The translations under genes and the position numbers were made by a program. The notes below the pieces were generated by a model that worked only from the letters and a program-made list of their open reading frames with translations, was not told where the DNA came from and did not search any database. Of a stretch of 64,000 nucleotides of DNA, positions 52,918 through 61,541 are shown in pieces; the stretch's first letter is position 1; each line of letters opens with the position of its first letter. This DNA comes from Aquificota bacterium (lineage in GTDB: Bacteria > Aquificota > Aquificia > Desulfurobacteriales > DQVG01), in NCBI GenBank assembly GCA_027002265.1, contig JAMOTM010000052.1:1-64000 (forward strand). The letters are read 5' to 3'.

Positions 52918-54498
52918 ATGAAAAACGAACTTCTAAAAATTTGGAAAGATAATTTTCTAAAGGAAGTTCCAATATACTACCAAAAGAAAAATGGCAAATA
53001 TAAAGAATATCTTTTTAGTGATTTTGGAAGACTTATAACATATTATCAAAGACTTTTAAAAACTCAGGAAGAAGATAGGGTTTTAATTTTTTCTGAAAAT
53101 AGTCCATATTTTATAGGGGCCTATTTTGCAAGTATTTTTAAGGGAAATATTGTAGTTCCAGTAGATCCCTTTTTAGCTTATTTAGAGCTTTTTAATATTC
53201 TAAGGGATTGTCAGCCAAAAGCTATATTTACTTCCAAAAAAAATTTAAATGTAGTAAAAGATGCTATAAAAAACTTAGGATATACCCCTCAAGTTATTGT
53301 CTTAGAAAATATCTCCCTTGCAAATGAAATTGAAATAGAGCTTGTAGATAGAGATTTTGATAAAGTAATGCAAATTCTATACACTTCTGGAACTACAGGA
53401 AATCCAAAGGGAGTAATGCTTACTTTTAAAAATATTTTTTCAAACATATATGGAATTGATGAAACAAAAATTCTAAAGTCAGATGATCGAGTAATTGTAA
53501 TTTTGCCATATTTTCATGCTTATCCGTTAATGACAACTTTGCTTTTACCTTTTACTTTAGGAATTAAAAGTTATCAAATAGAATACTTAACTCCAAAAGA
53601 TATTTTATCTACTTTAAAAGACGCAAAAATAACTATTTTAGTTGGTGTTCCAAAGTTATTTTCCTTATTTTTAAATGGAATTTATAAAAAACTTGAAGAA
53701 AATAAGATAAAAAAAATTTCTTTTTCTTTATTTTCAGGTCTCACAAAAAAACTAGATATAAAACTTTTAAAAAAGCTATTTTTCAAAAAGCTCCATAAGG
53801 AATTTGCTCCTTACATTAGATATTTTATAAGTGGAGGTGCTAAACTTCCAAAAGAAATTGGAGAAACTTTTTATGCCCTTGGTTATACTATTTTAGAAGG
53901 ATACGGATTAACTGAAACTTCTCCTATTGTTAGTTTTAACCGTCCAAATGCTTTGAAGATAGGCTCTGTTGGTCTTCCTATAAAACATTGCAAAGTAAAA
54001 ATATCTAAAGATGGGGAAGTTTTAGTAAAAGGTTTAAATGTAATGAAAGGATATTTTAATAAGCTTGAAGAGACTCGAGAAGTATTTACAGAAGATGGAT
54101 ACTTTAAAACTGGAGATCTTGGAAAAATAGATAAAGATGGATTTTTATATATCACAGGAAGAAAAAAAGAACTCATTGTTTTAGATACTGGAAAAAAAAT
54201 TTTTCCAGAAGATATTGAAAATCGAGTTCTAAAAAGTCCATTTATAGAAGAGTGTGCTCTTTTGTATTTAGATGGAAAGCTTGTTTTAATTGTTAAACCT
54301 TATGAAGAATTTTATGATCATCCAAATTTAGATAAGATTTTAAAAGAGGAAATTCATAAAGCCTTAAAAACACTTCAATTTTGGCAAAAACCAAAAGAAA
54401 TAAGAATAAGTTTTGAAAGTTTACCTCGAACTAGAATAGGGAAATTAAAGAGATTTTTACTTTACGAATTATATAAAGAGCTTTCAAAAAAAATTTAA
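52918..54498 (+). CDS. AMP-binding acyl-CoA/acyl-ACP synthetase
   Basis: 526 aa of the ANL superfamily. P-loop motif YTSGTTGNPKGVML, ILPYFHAYPL, GYGLTETSPI, FKTGDLGKID and the C-terminal Lys in RTRIGKLKRF are present. Close to plsY and mlaE, so it probably activates fatty acids for phospholipid synthesis. The chain length or the acceptor (CoA or ACP) cannot be read from sequence. GAAGG precedes the ATG. Confidence 0.88.
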   Translation: MKNELLKIWKDNFLKEVPIYYQKKNGKYKEYLFSDFGRLITYYQRLLKTQEEDRVLIFSENSPYFIGAYFASIFKGNIVVPVDPFLAYLELFNILRDCQPKAIFTSKKNLNVVKDAIKNLGYTPQVIVLENISLANEIEIELVDRDFDKVMQILYTSGTTGNPKGVMLTFKNIFSNIYGIDETKILKSDDRVIVILPYFHAYPLMTTLLLPFTLGIKSYQIEYLTPKDILSTLKDAKITILVGVPKLFSLFLNGIYKKLEENKIKKISFSLFSGLTKKLDIKLLKKLFFKKLHKEFAPYIRYFISGGAKLPKEIGETFYALGYTILEGYGLTETSPIVSFNRPNALKIGSVGLPIKHCKVKISKDGEVLVKGLNVMKGYFNKLEETREVFTEDGYFKTGDLGKIDKDGFLYITGRKKELIVLDTGKKIFPEDIENRVLKSPFIEECALLYLDGKLVLIVKPYEEFYDHPNLDKILKEEIHKALKTLQFWQKPKEIRISFESLPRTRIGKLKRFLLYELYKELSKKI

Positions 54499-54510
54499 AA
54501 AGGAGATTTT

Positions 54511-55278
54511 ATGGGTTGTCCTTGTAAAGAAAAAAAAATAAAAAAACTTCCAAAGACGGCTTTATCAAGTGTAAAAGTTTCAATTTATCCAGGATGTTGT
54601 AAACAATACGAAGAAGAATTTTCAAACTTAATAGAAGCTTTAAATTTACTTCCTTGCGAATATTATATTTTTGACGAACTTCCTTGTTGTTCTCATAACG
54701 TTTTTGCATTTTTAAGACCTCAGCTTGCTGTAAAAGTGAATATAAATTCTTTAGAGGAAATGAGTAAATATTCAAATGTGGCGCTTACTTCTTGTTCTTC
54801 ATGCTTTTTATGTTTTAAAGAAACCTTAAAAGTAGCTTATGAAGTTTACAGAGAGCATGTAGTAAATCCTTTTTTTAAGCTTTATAACTCTTTTACTTTT
54901 CTTTACAAGTTCTTTTTCAGATACCTTTATACAGCCTTATCTTTTTACCAAAATAAAAAAATTCTTTTTTTAATAGGTATTCATAATATACTGGGGGAAG
55001 ATAGAAAAGATATCTTTTATGATTATCTAATGGAATTTTCTGATCTTAATATAGATATTTTTGAATATAAATATTTTGACTTTAACACCCTAAGAAAGTA
55101 TAAAATATATAAAGAACCTTTTGATTTTTATGTAGAAACTTTAAAAAAAGTGAAAGAAAAATATGACCTTGCAATTTCTTTCTCTTCTCTAAATACTTTC
55201 TTTTTAAAACAAATTTTTAAAGATTTTATAAAAGATATTTGGAAGGAAATTGCAAATTTAAAATACCGCCTCGGTTAA
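54511..55278 (+). CDS. HdrB-like cysteine-rich (CCG) domain protein
   Basis: 255 aa. YPGCCKQYEEEF, LPCCSH and TSCSSCFLCFKETL reproduce the C...CC...CxxC spacing of the CCG domain found in HdrB, SdhE and lactate-utilisation proteins; such domains bind unusual iron-sulfur clusters. The family usually has CCG (Gly after the Cys pair), here Ser. Only one CCG motif is seen. The C-terminal half is hydrophobic-aromatic and unrecognised; MGCPCKEKK at the start adds two more Cys. Starts 12 bp after the acyl-activating enzyme. Confidence 0.6.
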   Translation: MGCPCKEKKIKKLPKTALSSVKVSIYPGCCKQYEEEFSNLIEALNLLPCEYYIFDELPCCSHNVFAFLRPQLAVKVNINSLEEMSKYSNVALTSCSSCFLCFKETLKVAYEVYREHVVNPFFKLYNSFTFLYKFFFRYLYTALSFYQNKKILFLIGIHNILGEDRKDIFYDYLMEFSDLNIDIFEYKYFDFNTLRKYKIYKEPFDFYVETLKKVKEKYDLAISFSSLNTFFLKQIFKDFIKDIWKEIANLKYRLG

Positions 55279-55291
55279 GGAGGTAATAAAA

Positions 55292-55903
55292 GTGAGAGAT
55301 ATATATATAACTTTTTTACTTTGTATTTTAGCATTTTTTGCATCTTCTATCCCTTTTGGGTATATAATTGCAAAATTAAAAGGTATAGATATTAGAAAAT
55401 ATGGTTCAGGGAATATTGGAGCTACAAATGTTACTAGAGTTTTAGGGAAAAAATACGGAGCTTTAGTTTTATTTTTAGATGCTATTAAGGGAGCTATTTT
55501 TGTTTTAATAGGTAAATTTTTTAACTTAAATCTTTTTGAACTTACCTTAATTGCCTTATTTGCAATTTTGGGACATATGTTTTCTCCCTTTCTAAAGGGT
55601 AAAGGTGGAAAAGGGGTTGCAACTGCAGTTGGAACTTTTTTAGTAATTTCACCTTTGACAACCTTATTTGCAATTTTAGATTTTATTTTAGTGTTTTTAG
55701 TAACTCGTATAGTTTCTCTATCTTCTTTATCCGCAGTCTTAATTTTTCTTCTTAGCTTTCCTTTAATAGAAAGAAGAGATCCTTATATGCCTTATGCCCT
55801 TATTATAGTTTTAATTATAGCTACATTAATTTTTTATAAACATAAAGATAACATTTCTCGTCTTTTAAAAGGACAAGAATATAGATTTGGAGAAAAAAGA
55901 TAA
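55292..55903 (+). CDS. plsY: Glycerol-3-phosphate acyltransferase PlsY
   Basis: Membrane acyltransferase using acyl-phosphate, first step of phospholipid synthesis. ASSIPFGYIIAKLKGIDIRKYGSGNIGATNV, LFLDAIKGAI and LKGKGGKGVATAVGTF are the three conserved motifs (key parts: GSGNIGATNV, GKGGKGVAT). GTG start with AAGGAGG. Overlaps the mlaE gene start by one base (TAATG). Confidence 0.96.
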   Translation: MRDIYITFLLCILAFFASSIPFGYIIAKLKGIDIRKYGSGNIGATNVTRVLGKKYGALVLFLDAIKGAIFVLIGKFFNLNLFELTLIALFAILGHMFSPFLKGKGGKGVATAVGTFLVISPLTTLFAILDFILVFLVTRIVSLSSLSAVLIFLLSFPLIERRDPYMPYALIIVLIIATLIFYKHKDNISRLLKGQEYRFGEKR

Positions 55904-56634
55904 TGTTTTTTGAAGCTTTAGGTGAATTTTCAATATTTTTATTTAAAGTTCTTTTTACTCCTTTTAGACTTAAACACTTTTTTAGAGATTTTTTTACTTA
56001 TATTATTCAAAGTACACCTTTAATTGTTATGGCTTCCTTATCTGTAGGAGCTGTTTTAGCTTTAGAAGGATATATTTCTTTAAAACCTTTTGGCGCTACG
56101 GATTATATAAGTGCAGGGGTAGCTTTATCTTTATTTAGGGAGCTTTCTCCAGTTATGGTAAATTTTTTACTTGCCGCAAGAAGTACATCTTCGCTTGCAA
56201 GTAAAATTGCAACTTTAAAAGTTACAGAAAGATTAGAAGCTTTAGAAATGCTTGCTATAAATCCGATTTCTTTTTTGGCCACTCCAGCAATGTATGCTTT
56301 TATCTTTGGAAGTATTCTTTTAACTCTTATTGGAGATGCGTTTGGAATTTTAGGGAGTATATTAACTTGTAAATATGCTTTTTCTTTAAATTCTAAGGCT
56401 CAATATAGCTATATATATACTATCATAGAATATAGAGACTTACTTCATGGGCTCATAAAAAGTTTCTTCTTTGGTATTTTTACTTGTGCTTTTGCATGTT
56501 ATTTTGGTTTTAAAGCAGATTTAGGAAGTGAAGGTGTTGGAAAAGCAACTACAAGAGCAGTAACATACTCCTCTATTTTTATATTAATTTCAGATTATTT
56601 TTTAACAAACATCTTACATTCTTTAAAAATTTAA
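55903..56634 (+). CDS. mlaE: ABC transporter permease MlaE
   Basis: 243 aa, five to six membrane helices, PF02405. FRELSPVMVNFLLAARS, KIATLKVTERLEALEMLAINPI and LRSLKI-like end fit the retrograde phospholipid transport permease. The ATPase (MlaF) and MCE-protein (MlaD) genes, usual neighbours, are not adjacent. Confidence 0.9.
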   Translation: MFFEALGEFSIFLFKVLFTPFRLKHFFRDFFTYIIQSTPLIVMASLSVGAVLALEGYISLKPFGATDYISAGVALSLFRELSPVMVNFLLAARSTSSLASKIATLKVTERLEALEMLAINPISFLATPAMYAFIFGSILLTLIGDAFGILGSILTCKYAFSLNSKAQYSYIYTIIEYRDLLHGLIKSFFFGIFTCAFACYFGFKADLGSEGVGKATTRAVTYSSIFILISDYFLTNILHSLKI

Positions 56635-56637
56635 AAT

Positions 56638-56660
56638 TGGGGAAGAAAAATTCTTCCCCA
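56638..56660. terminator. Bidirectional terminator between mlaE and the DUF465 gene
   Basis: TGGGGAAGAA-AAA-TTCTTCCCCA is a perfect 10-bp stem between convergent genes, with TAAATTATTTTTT on the plus side and AATTTTAAATTTTT on the minus side. Confidence 0.85.
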
Positions 56661-56664
56661 TAAA

Positions 56665-56886
56665 TTATTTTTTAAACTCCTTTTTTACTTTTTCCAAAGC
56701 TGCTTGCATTAAATCTTTATAGTGTAAACGAAGTTTTTTTAGCTCTTCAAGTTTAAGTTCCTCTTCCGGAGTTAAATATTCTTTTCTTTCCATTTCATCT
56801 ATTAAATCATCTAATTCTTGATGTTTTTCTTCCCACTCTTTAAATTCTGGAATATTTTTTCGAGCTATCTCTTTTAAGTTTTCCAT
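56665..56886 (-). CDS. DUF465 (YdcH-type) small helical protein
   Basis: 73 aa, a helical hairpin. FKEWEEKHQELDDLIDEMER and LTPEEELKLEELKKLRLHYKD match DUF465. Function unknown. AGGAGG lies before the ATG. Confidence 0.85.
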   Translation of the reverse strand: MENLKEIARKNIPEFKEWEEKHQELDDLIDEMERKEYLTPEEELKLEELKKLRLHYKDLMQAALEKVKKEFKK

Positions 56887-56933
56887 AATTTTCCTCCTAA
56901 AGATTTTAATCTACTAATATTTTTATTATAACA

Positions 56934-57758
56934 TCACTTAGTCTCTGCATTTAAAATTTCTATATATAGTTGAAAAATATAATCTGGATCTTTTAAACAC
57001 TTTTCTAATTTAGATTTATAACTTGGATATTTTTTGATCATTTCTTTTATAAGCTTTTTATAAGTTTCTATGTCCCCCTTCCCTTTATAATAAATTGCAT
57101 TTTCAATATCACTTGTTAAATCTAAAAGGGAAGATTTTTGGTTTTCTCCCTCAATTTCGTATATTAAAGTTGTATTTTCTTTATTTTTTGTATTTTTATT
57201 TAAATTTTCCTTTTGTATTTTAGTTTTATTTTCTAAAATGTTGGTAACTTCATTTTCCTTTTTAATGTTTTCTATTTTACTTCTAGTTAAGGTTAAATTT
57301 TCAAAAGTTTTATTAGAACTTCCTTTTTTCTGTAAGTTCACATTTTTTAACTCAAAAGAATCATTTAATCTATAATTAGGAATTAAATTTGATGTGTAAT
57401 TAGAATTTTTTAAAATTTTCTGAAGTTCATTAAATACAGATAAAATTTTTGAAATATTTTGAGTTAAGTTATCGAGTTTTTTATTTAAAATTTTTATTTC
57501 TCTTTTTATTTCATTTTGATTAGTAGTTAAATTATCTATTTTTCTATTAAGTAAAGTAATATTATCTTTTATTACTTTAGTTTCATTTAGAAGTTTCCAA
57601 AGTCTTTTTCTATTTCCCCTTTCTAAAAGATAAGTTCCCCATATAATTCTAAATTCTTTTGGAGAAAGAACCAAGTTATATTTTTTTTGTTTAGTTTTTG
57701 CATATGTAAAGTTAAAACATAAAAGACTTATAAAAAGTAGAAAAAACGATTTTTTCAT
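56934..57758 (-). CDS. Secreted coiled-coil protein, unknown
   Basis: 274 aa. Signal peptide (about residues 1-20, FFLLFISLLCFNFTYA) then a helical heptad region (LLNETKVIKDNITLLNRKID, IKILNKKLDNLTQN; about residues 60-120), a long Asn/Lys/Thr-rich, probably disordered stretch (about 120-205) and a short helical C-terminus. No family recognised. Likely periplasmic or outer-membrane associated. A well-spaced AGGCAAG ribosome site precedes the ATG. Confidence 0.65.
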   Translation of the reverse strand: MKKSFFLLFISLLCFNFTYAKTKQKKYNLVLSPKEFRIIWGTYLLERGNRKRLWKLLNETKVIKDNITLLNRKIDNLTTNQNEIKREIKILNKKLDNLTQNISKILSVFNELQKILKNSNYTSNLIPNYRLNDSFELKNVNLQKKGSSNKTFENLTLTRSKIENIKKENEVTNILENKTKIQKENLNKNTKNKENTTLIYEIEGENQKSSLLDLTSDIENAIYYKGKGDIETYKKLIKEMIKKYPSYKSKLEKCLKDPDYIFQLYIEILNAETK

Positions 57759-57925
57759 TTCTTGCCTCCAAAACTTTTATACTTTTTCTTTGTTTTAATT
57801 TATTATAACTCTCATCTTTTCAATTTCTAAGTGCTTACAATTCAACAATTTATAAATATTGTATTTTCTTTATATTATAACCTTCCTATTTCTTCTATAG
57901 GGTGTTATAATAAAATCATAATGGT

Positions 57926-57959
57926 TTTGATCATAAATTTTATTTGATTATAAATTTTT
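57926..57959. promoter_or_regulatory. Tandem 17-bp direct repeat in the divergent promoter region
   Basis: TTTGATCATAAATTTTA (57926-57942) is followed at once by TTTGATTATAAATTTTT (57943-57959), 15 of 17 identical. The 298-bp divergent gap (57759-58056) serves the 57758 gene and the NrdD-like gene; this tandem pair is about 100 bp before the latter. TTTGAT half-sites recall FNR-type sites but lack the opposite arm. A regulator-binding site is inference. Confidence 0.4.
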
Positions 57960-58056
57960 TCTAATACCATAGTTTTTTAAAATTATCTACTATTAAATAA
58001 ATTTTTATTTTACATTACCATGAAAATTATTAAAAAATTTAAAGGGAGGATAAAAA

Positions 58057-58212
58057 ATGAAAGAAAAAAAAGTATTATGTGAAGTTTATGCAAGAGTTGT
58101 AGGTTATCACAGACCAACTATGAACTATAACTCTGGAAAGAAACAAGAGTGGGTTGAAAGAAAGCTCATCAAAAACTTAAACTCTCTTTTAGTAAAAAGG
58201 GCAACCGCTTAA
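58057..58212 (+). CDS. Stand-alone NrdD-type glycyl-radical C-terminal domain protein
   Basis: 51-residue ORF with a strong GGGAGG. LCEVYARVVGYHRPTMNYNSGKKQEWVERK matches the extreme C-terminus of anaerobic ribonucleotide reductase, including the RVxGY segment that holds the radical Gly (here G16) and the NxGKxxE tail (key part cited: EVYARVVGY, NSGKKQEW). No catalytic barrel is attached. The next gene is an NrdG-type activase, so it may be an autonomous glycyl-radical cofactor, like YfiD/GrcA for pyruvate formate-lyase. Small NRDD-family proteins occur elsewhere, but their role is not established. Confidence 0.75.
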   Translation: MKEKKVLCEVYARVVGYHRPTMNYNSGKKQEWVERKLIKNLNSLLVKRATA

Positions 58213-58214
58213 TT

Positions 58215-58240
58215 TGGGAAGGGCCCTTTTGGCCTTCCCA
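58215..58240 (+). terminator. Terminator/attenuator between the NrdD-like gene and the activase gene
   Basis: TGGGAAGGGCC-CTTTT-GGCCTTCCCA forms a 10-bp stem with one bulged G and is followed by TTTTTGT. It lies 3 bp after the NrdD-like stop and 18 bp before the activase ATG, so read-through would set the activase level. Confidence 0.85.
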
Positions 58241-58258
58241 TTTTTGTACGAGGAAAAA

Positions 58259-58942
58259 ATGAGATTTGTAGGATTAATAAGATCTTCTTTAATAGAATAT
58301 CCTCCTTATATAGCCCATATAACTTTTGTTCCCGGTTGTATTTTCCGCTGTGATTACTGTTATAACAAAGAAATTGTGGAAGATACTTCTGAGGAAAATT
58401 ATACTGAAAAAGATCTTATAAATATGATTAAATTTGATAACAAATTTTCAAAATTTGTAAAAGCCCTTGTAATATCTGGTGGAGAACCTCTTTTATATCA
58501 AAAAGAATTAAAACCCTTTGTTGAAGAGCTCAAAAATTTAGGTTTATATGTAAGAATAGATACTACTGCGGCTTTAAAAAATGAAGATTTTTTAGAAATT
58601 TTAAATGGGTTATCTATAACTTTAAAACCAATTTCTTACTATAACGCATCTCAAATTAGAAATTTAAAGGAAAATTTAAAAATTTCGCAAGATTTGGATT
58701 ATAACTATAGAGAACTTAGAATAACTTTAACTCAAGAAAATTATAAAGAGGTTTTAAAAACTTTTGATAGCATTAAAAATATTTTAGATTTTGAAAAATG
58801 GGATTTTAAAATTATTAAAGCAAAATTTATAGATGAGAACGTTCATATAGGAAAGTTTACTTTAATTGAAGATAAAATTTTGGAAAACATTTATCAAAGT
58901 TTTAAAAATTATCCTTTTAAATCTATAACCCTTCAAAAGTAA
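58259..58942 (+). CDS. nrdG: Anaerobic ribonucleotide reductase-activating radical SAM protein (NrdG type)
   Basis: 227 aa. Radical SAM cluster motif CIFRCDYC (CX3CX2C), VISGGEPLLY for SAM binding, and the short PflA/NrdG-like length. It would make the glycyl radical on an NrdD-type partner. ATG 58259 follows GAGGAAAA; a TTG at 58214 in frame would have to read through the terminator hairpin, so it is rejected. No full NrdD gene is in the window. Confidence 0.85.
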   Translation: MRFVGLIRSSLIEYPPYIAHITFVPGCIFRCDYCYNKEIVEDTSEENYTEKDLINMIKFDNKFSKFVKALVISGGEPLLYQKELKPFVEELKNLGLYVRIDTTAALKNEDFLEILNGLSITLKPISYYNASQIRNLKENLKISQDLDYNYRELRITLTQENYKEVLKTFDSIKNILDFEKWDFKIIKAKFIDENVHIGKFTLIEDKILENIYQSFKNYPFKSITLQK

Positions 58943-59042
58943 GTTTTCCTTTCAAATAGTATAATTAGTTTTGCAAAGGAAAATTTTATCTTTATTTGAA
59001 AATCCTATTAAGAATTTACAAAATCATAATAGAGGTAAAAAT

Positions 59043-60752
59043 ATGAAAGTTATTTTTGAAACAAAAATTCCAATTACAATAAATCTAGAAGATGTTTTTG
59101 AAGAGATAGGAATTCCTAAAGATACCTCATATAAAATTTTAAAAAAATCTATAGATGCTCGTTTAAAAACTCCTCATATTTTCTATAGACTTTTATTAGA
59201 TATAGATGATACATTAGCTCAAAAGCTTCTTTCGAAAAATATGGTTTTACCTTATGAAGAGGAGGAAAAACAGCTTTCTATAAAAAAATCTAAAGAAGAA
59301 AGAATTTTAGTTGTAGGAAGTGGACCTTCTTCTCTATTTTGTGCTTATGTTTTAGCTTTATCTGGAAAAAAAGTAGTTATTGTAGAAAGGGGAAGAAGAA
59401 TAGAAGATAGAGTTAAAGACGTTGAAAAATTTTTTGAAAAGCAAGTTTTGGATGAAAACTCAAATATTCAATTTGGGGAAGGGGGGGCTGGAACTTTCTC
59501 AGATGGAAAACTATTTTCTAGAGTTAAAAGCGAATATAAAAAATTTATTTTTGAAACTCTAGTAAAATGTGGGGCTCCCGAGGATATTTTATATCTTTCT
59601 CATCCTCATATTGGAACAGATAAATTAAGATCAACTATTGTTAATTTTAGAAAGCTTCTGGAAAATTTGGGAGTTGAAATTAGGTTCTCTACTTTATTTT
59701 TAGACTTTGAACTTAAGGAAAATAAAATAGTAAAAGTTATTTTAAAAGATTTAGAAAAAAGAGAAATTTATGAAGAATATTTTGACAAAATTATTTTAGG
59801 AATTGGACACTCTGCAAGAGATGTATATTTTACTTTATATAAAAAAAATATTAACTTAATTTATAAAGGTTTTGCGATAGGAGTAAGGGTTCAACATCCT
59901 CAAGAATATATAAATAAACTTTTTTATAAAAAGTTTTATAAACACCCAAAACTTCCTCCTGCAGAATATAATTTAACTTATCAAGTCGGAAACAGAGGAG
60001 TTTTTACATTTTGTATGTGTCCTGGAGGAGTTGTTTTAAATGCAACAAGTGAACTTAACAGCTCTTTAACAAATGGAATGAGCAATTACTATAGAGAAAC
60101 TCCCTATGCAAATAGTGCTGTTGTAACTCAAATTTTTGAAAAGGACATTTATAAATATTTTGCAAAGAAATTACAAGAAAATAAGTTTTTCTTTGAAGAA
60201 ATTTTAGAAAAAATTCCTAAAGATTCTATTTTTTATAAGGTATATGCAGAGCTTTACAAAAATGTAAACTATCTTCTTCCTAAAAAGGAGATTTGGGCTT
60301 TAGCTATTTTATTTCAAAAAGAACTTGAAGTAAAAAGTTTTTATAAAGTAAAAAAGGAATATTATCTTCCAGCTCAAAGAGGAACGGATTTTTTAAAAGG
60401 TATTATTAGAGGTCATCTTCCAGCAACAAATGCACTTCCTGGAGTTTATGAAACACGCTTAGATGAAATTTTACCTTCATTTATTTTAGTTCCTATAAAG
60501 ATAGCTTTAAAAGCTTGGAGTAAAAAATATAAAAATTTTGTATCTGAAAATACTCTTATTATTGGCTCTGAAACAAGAACTTCATCTCCGGTAAGAATAT
60601 TAAGGGAAAAAGACTTTAAGGTTTTAACAAAGGAAAATAAAAAAATAGAAAATCTATATGTTATTGGAGAAGGAAGTGGTTATTCTGGAGGTATAACCTC
60701 AAGCGCTATAGATGGTATTAAATGTGCTTTAAGTATAATAGAGGAAGGTTAA
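59043..60752 (+). CDS. NAD(P)/FAD-dependent protein (COG2509-type)
   Basis: 569 aa. A short N-terminal region is followed by the dinucleotide-binding start ILVVGSGPSSLFCAYVLALSG and VVIVERG, then IQFGEGGAGTFSDGKLFSR, and near the end YVIGEGSGYSGGITSSAIDG (all characteristic of the uncharacterised FAD-utilising dehydrogenases in this family). Substrate unknown. ATG 59043 follows AGAGGTAA; a TTG at 58971 is ignored. Confidence 0.85.
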   Translation: MKVIFETKIPITINLEDVFEEIGIPKDTSYKILKKSIDARLKTPHIFYRLLLDIDDTLAQKLLSKNMVLPYEEEEKQLSIKKSKEERILVVGSGPSSLFCAYVLALSGKKVVIVERGRRIEDRVKDVEKFFEKQVLDENSNIQFGEGGAGTFSDGKLFSRVKSEYKKFIFETLVKCGAPEDILYLSHPHIGTDKLRSTIVNFRKLLENLGVEIRFSTLFLDFELKENKIVKVILKDLEKREIYEEYFDKIILGIGHSARDVYFTLYKKNINLIYKGFAIGVRVQHPQEYINKLFYKKFYKHPKLPPAEYNLTYQVGNRGVFTFCMCPGGVVLNATSELNSSLTNGMSNYYRETPYANSAVVTQIFEKDIYKYFAKKLQENKFFFEEILEKIPKDSIFYKVYAELYKNVNYLLPKKEIWALAILFQKELEVKSFYKVKKEYYLPAQRGTDFLKGIIRGHLPATNALPGVYETRLDEILPSFILVPIKIALKAWSKKYKNFVSENTLIIGSETRTSSPVRILREKDFKVLTKENKKIENLYVIGEGSGYSGGITSSAIDGIKCALSIIEEG

Positions 60753-60754
60753 AT

Positions 60755-61417
60755 ATGGATAAAAATAAAGTTTGGAAAGAAATAAAGGGTTGGGCTATTG
60801 CTATAGGTATAGCATTATTTTTAAGGTATTTTATTTTTCAATTTTTCTTTATTCCTAGTGGATCTATGATTCCTACTTTACTAGTTGGGGATTTAGTTTT
60901 AGGGGAAAAGATTTCTTATCGTTTTAAAAAGCCAGAAAGAGGAGATGTTGTTATTTTTTATTATCCTAAAGATAAAAGTGTTTTTTACATAAAAAGGATA
61001 ATTGGTCTTCCAGGGGATAACTTAACTATATATGGAGATTTTATAGAAATAAATGGAAAAAAAGTAAAATATGAATATATCGGAGAAAAATCTTTCATAG
61101 ATAATGGAAAAAAGGTTTTGGGAAAACTTTATATAGAGTATTTGCCAAAAAAGTACTCTTCGGGATATAAAAAGCACTATGTTTTTATAGAAAAAAATAA
61201 TCCTATGGTATTAAATATTCATATTCCAAAAAATAAATATTTTGTTATGGGAGATAATAGAGATAATAGTTATGATAGTAGATATTGGGGTTTTGTTGAT
61301 AAAAAAGATATAAACGCTAGAGGAATTCTAATATTAATATCTCTAGATAAATATCATTATTATCTTCCTCGTTTAAATAGAATTTTAAGACCTATAGATA
61401 AATTGGATATAAAGTAA
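60755..61417 (+). CDS. lepB: Signal peptidase I
   Basis: 220 aa. One N-terminal membrane helix, the catalytic Ser in FIPSGSMIPTLLVGD (S37), the Lys in FYIKRIIGLPGD (K80), and GDNRDNSYDSRYWGFV. It removes signal peptides of the secreted proteins in this window. ATG 60755 follows AGAGGAAGG inside the end of the previous gene. Confidence 0.95.
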   Translation: MDKNKVWKEIKGWAIAIGIALFLRYFIFQFFFIPSGSMIPTLLVGDLVLGEKISYRFKKPERGDVVIFYYPKDKSVFYIKRIIGLPGDNLTIYGDFIEINGKKVKYEYIGEKSFIDNGKKVLGKLYIEYLPKKYSSGYKKHYVFIEKNNPMVLNIHIPKNKYFVMGDNRDNSYDSRYWGFVDKKDINARGILILISLDKYHYYLPRLNRILRPIDKLDIK

Positions 61418-61423
61418 GTTATT

Positions 61424-61520
61424 ATGAAAAAAAAATATAAAACTTGCTTGTTTTGCTACCAGATGTTTTTGGTGTTTAGAAGAAGTCTTTTATAATTTAA
61501 ATGGAGTTATAAAGACTTAA
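61424..61520 (+). pseudogene. msrA: Peptide methionine sulfoxide reductase MsrA remnant
   Basis: An ATG opens the frame, which is thrown out in a run of nine A (61427-61435). Removing one A gives MKKNIKLACFATRCFWCLEE followed by VFYNLNGVIKT and a stop, matching the N-terminus of MsrA (GCFWCxE with catalytic Cys, then F..L.GV). Only about 31 codons of roughly 150-200 remain and the sequence stops just before a perfect palindrome. A dead, truncated gene. Confidence 0.8.
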
Positions 61521-61525
61521 AAAAC

Positions 61526-61541
61526 TTAGAAAATTTTCTAA
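61526..61541. repeat. Perfect 16-bp palindrome
   Basis: TTAGAAAATTTTCTAA lies 5 bp after the msrA remnant and overlaps the end of the minus-strand VKOR gene. It may serve as a convergent terminator. Confidence 0.4.

Noticed and set aside
54509-54775. Minus-strand ORF opposite the HdrB-like gene
   Set aside because: It is a shadow of the plus-strand gene, which carries the Cys motifs and a ribosome-binding site.
58214-58258. Longer NrdG start at TTG 58214
   Set aside because: This region is the terminator hairpin; ATG 58259 has GAGGAAAA and gives the usual N-terminus.
58971-59042. Upstream TTG start of the FAD-dependent gene
   Set aside because: ATG 59043 has AGAGGTAA and gives a normal N-terminus; the upstream part lacks a ribosome-binding site.
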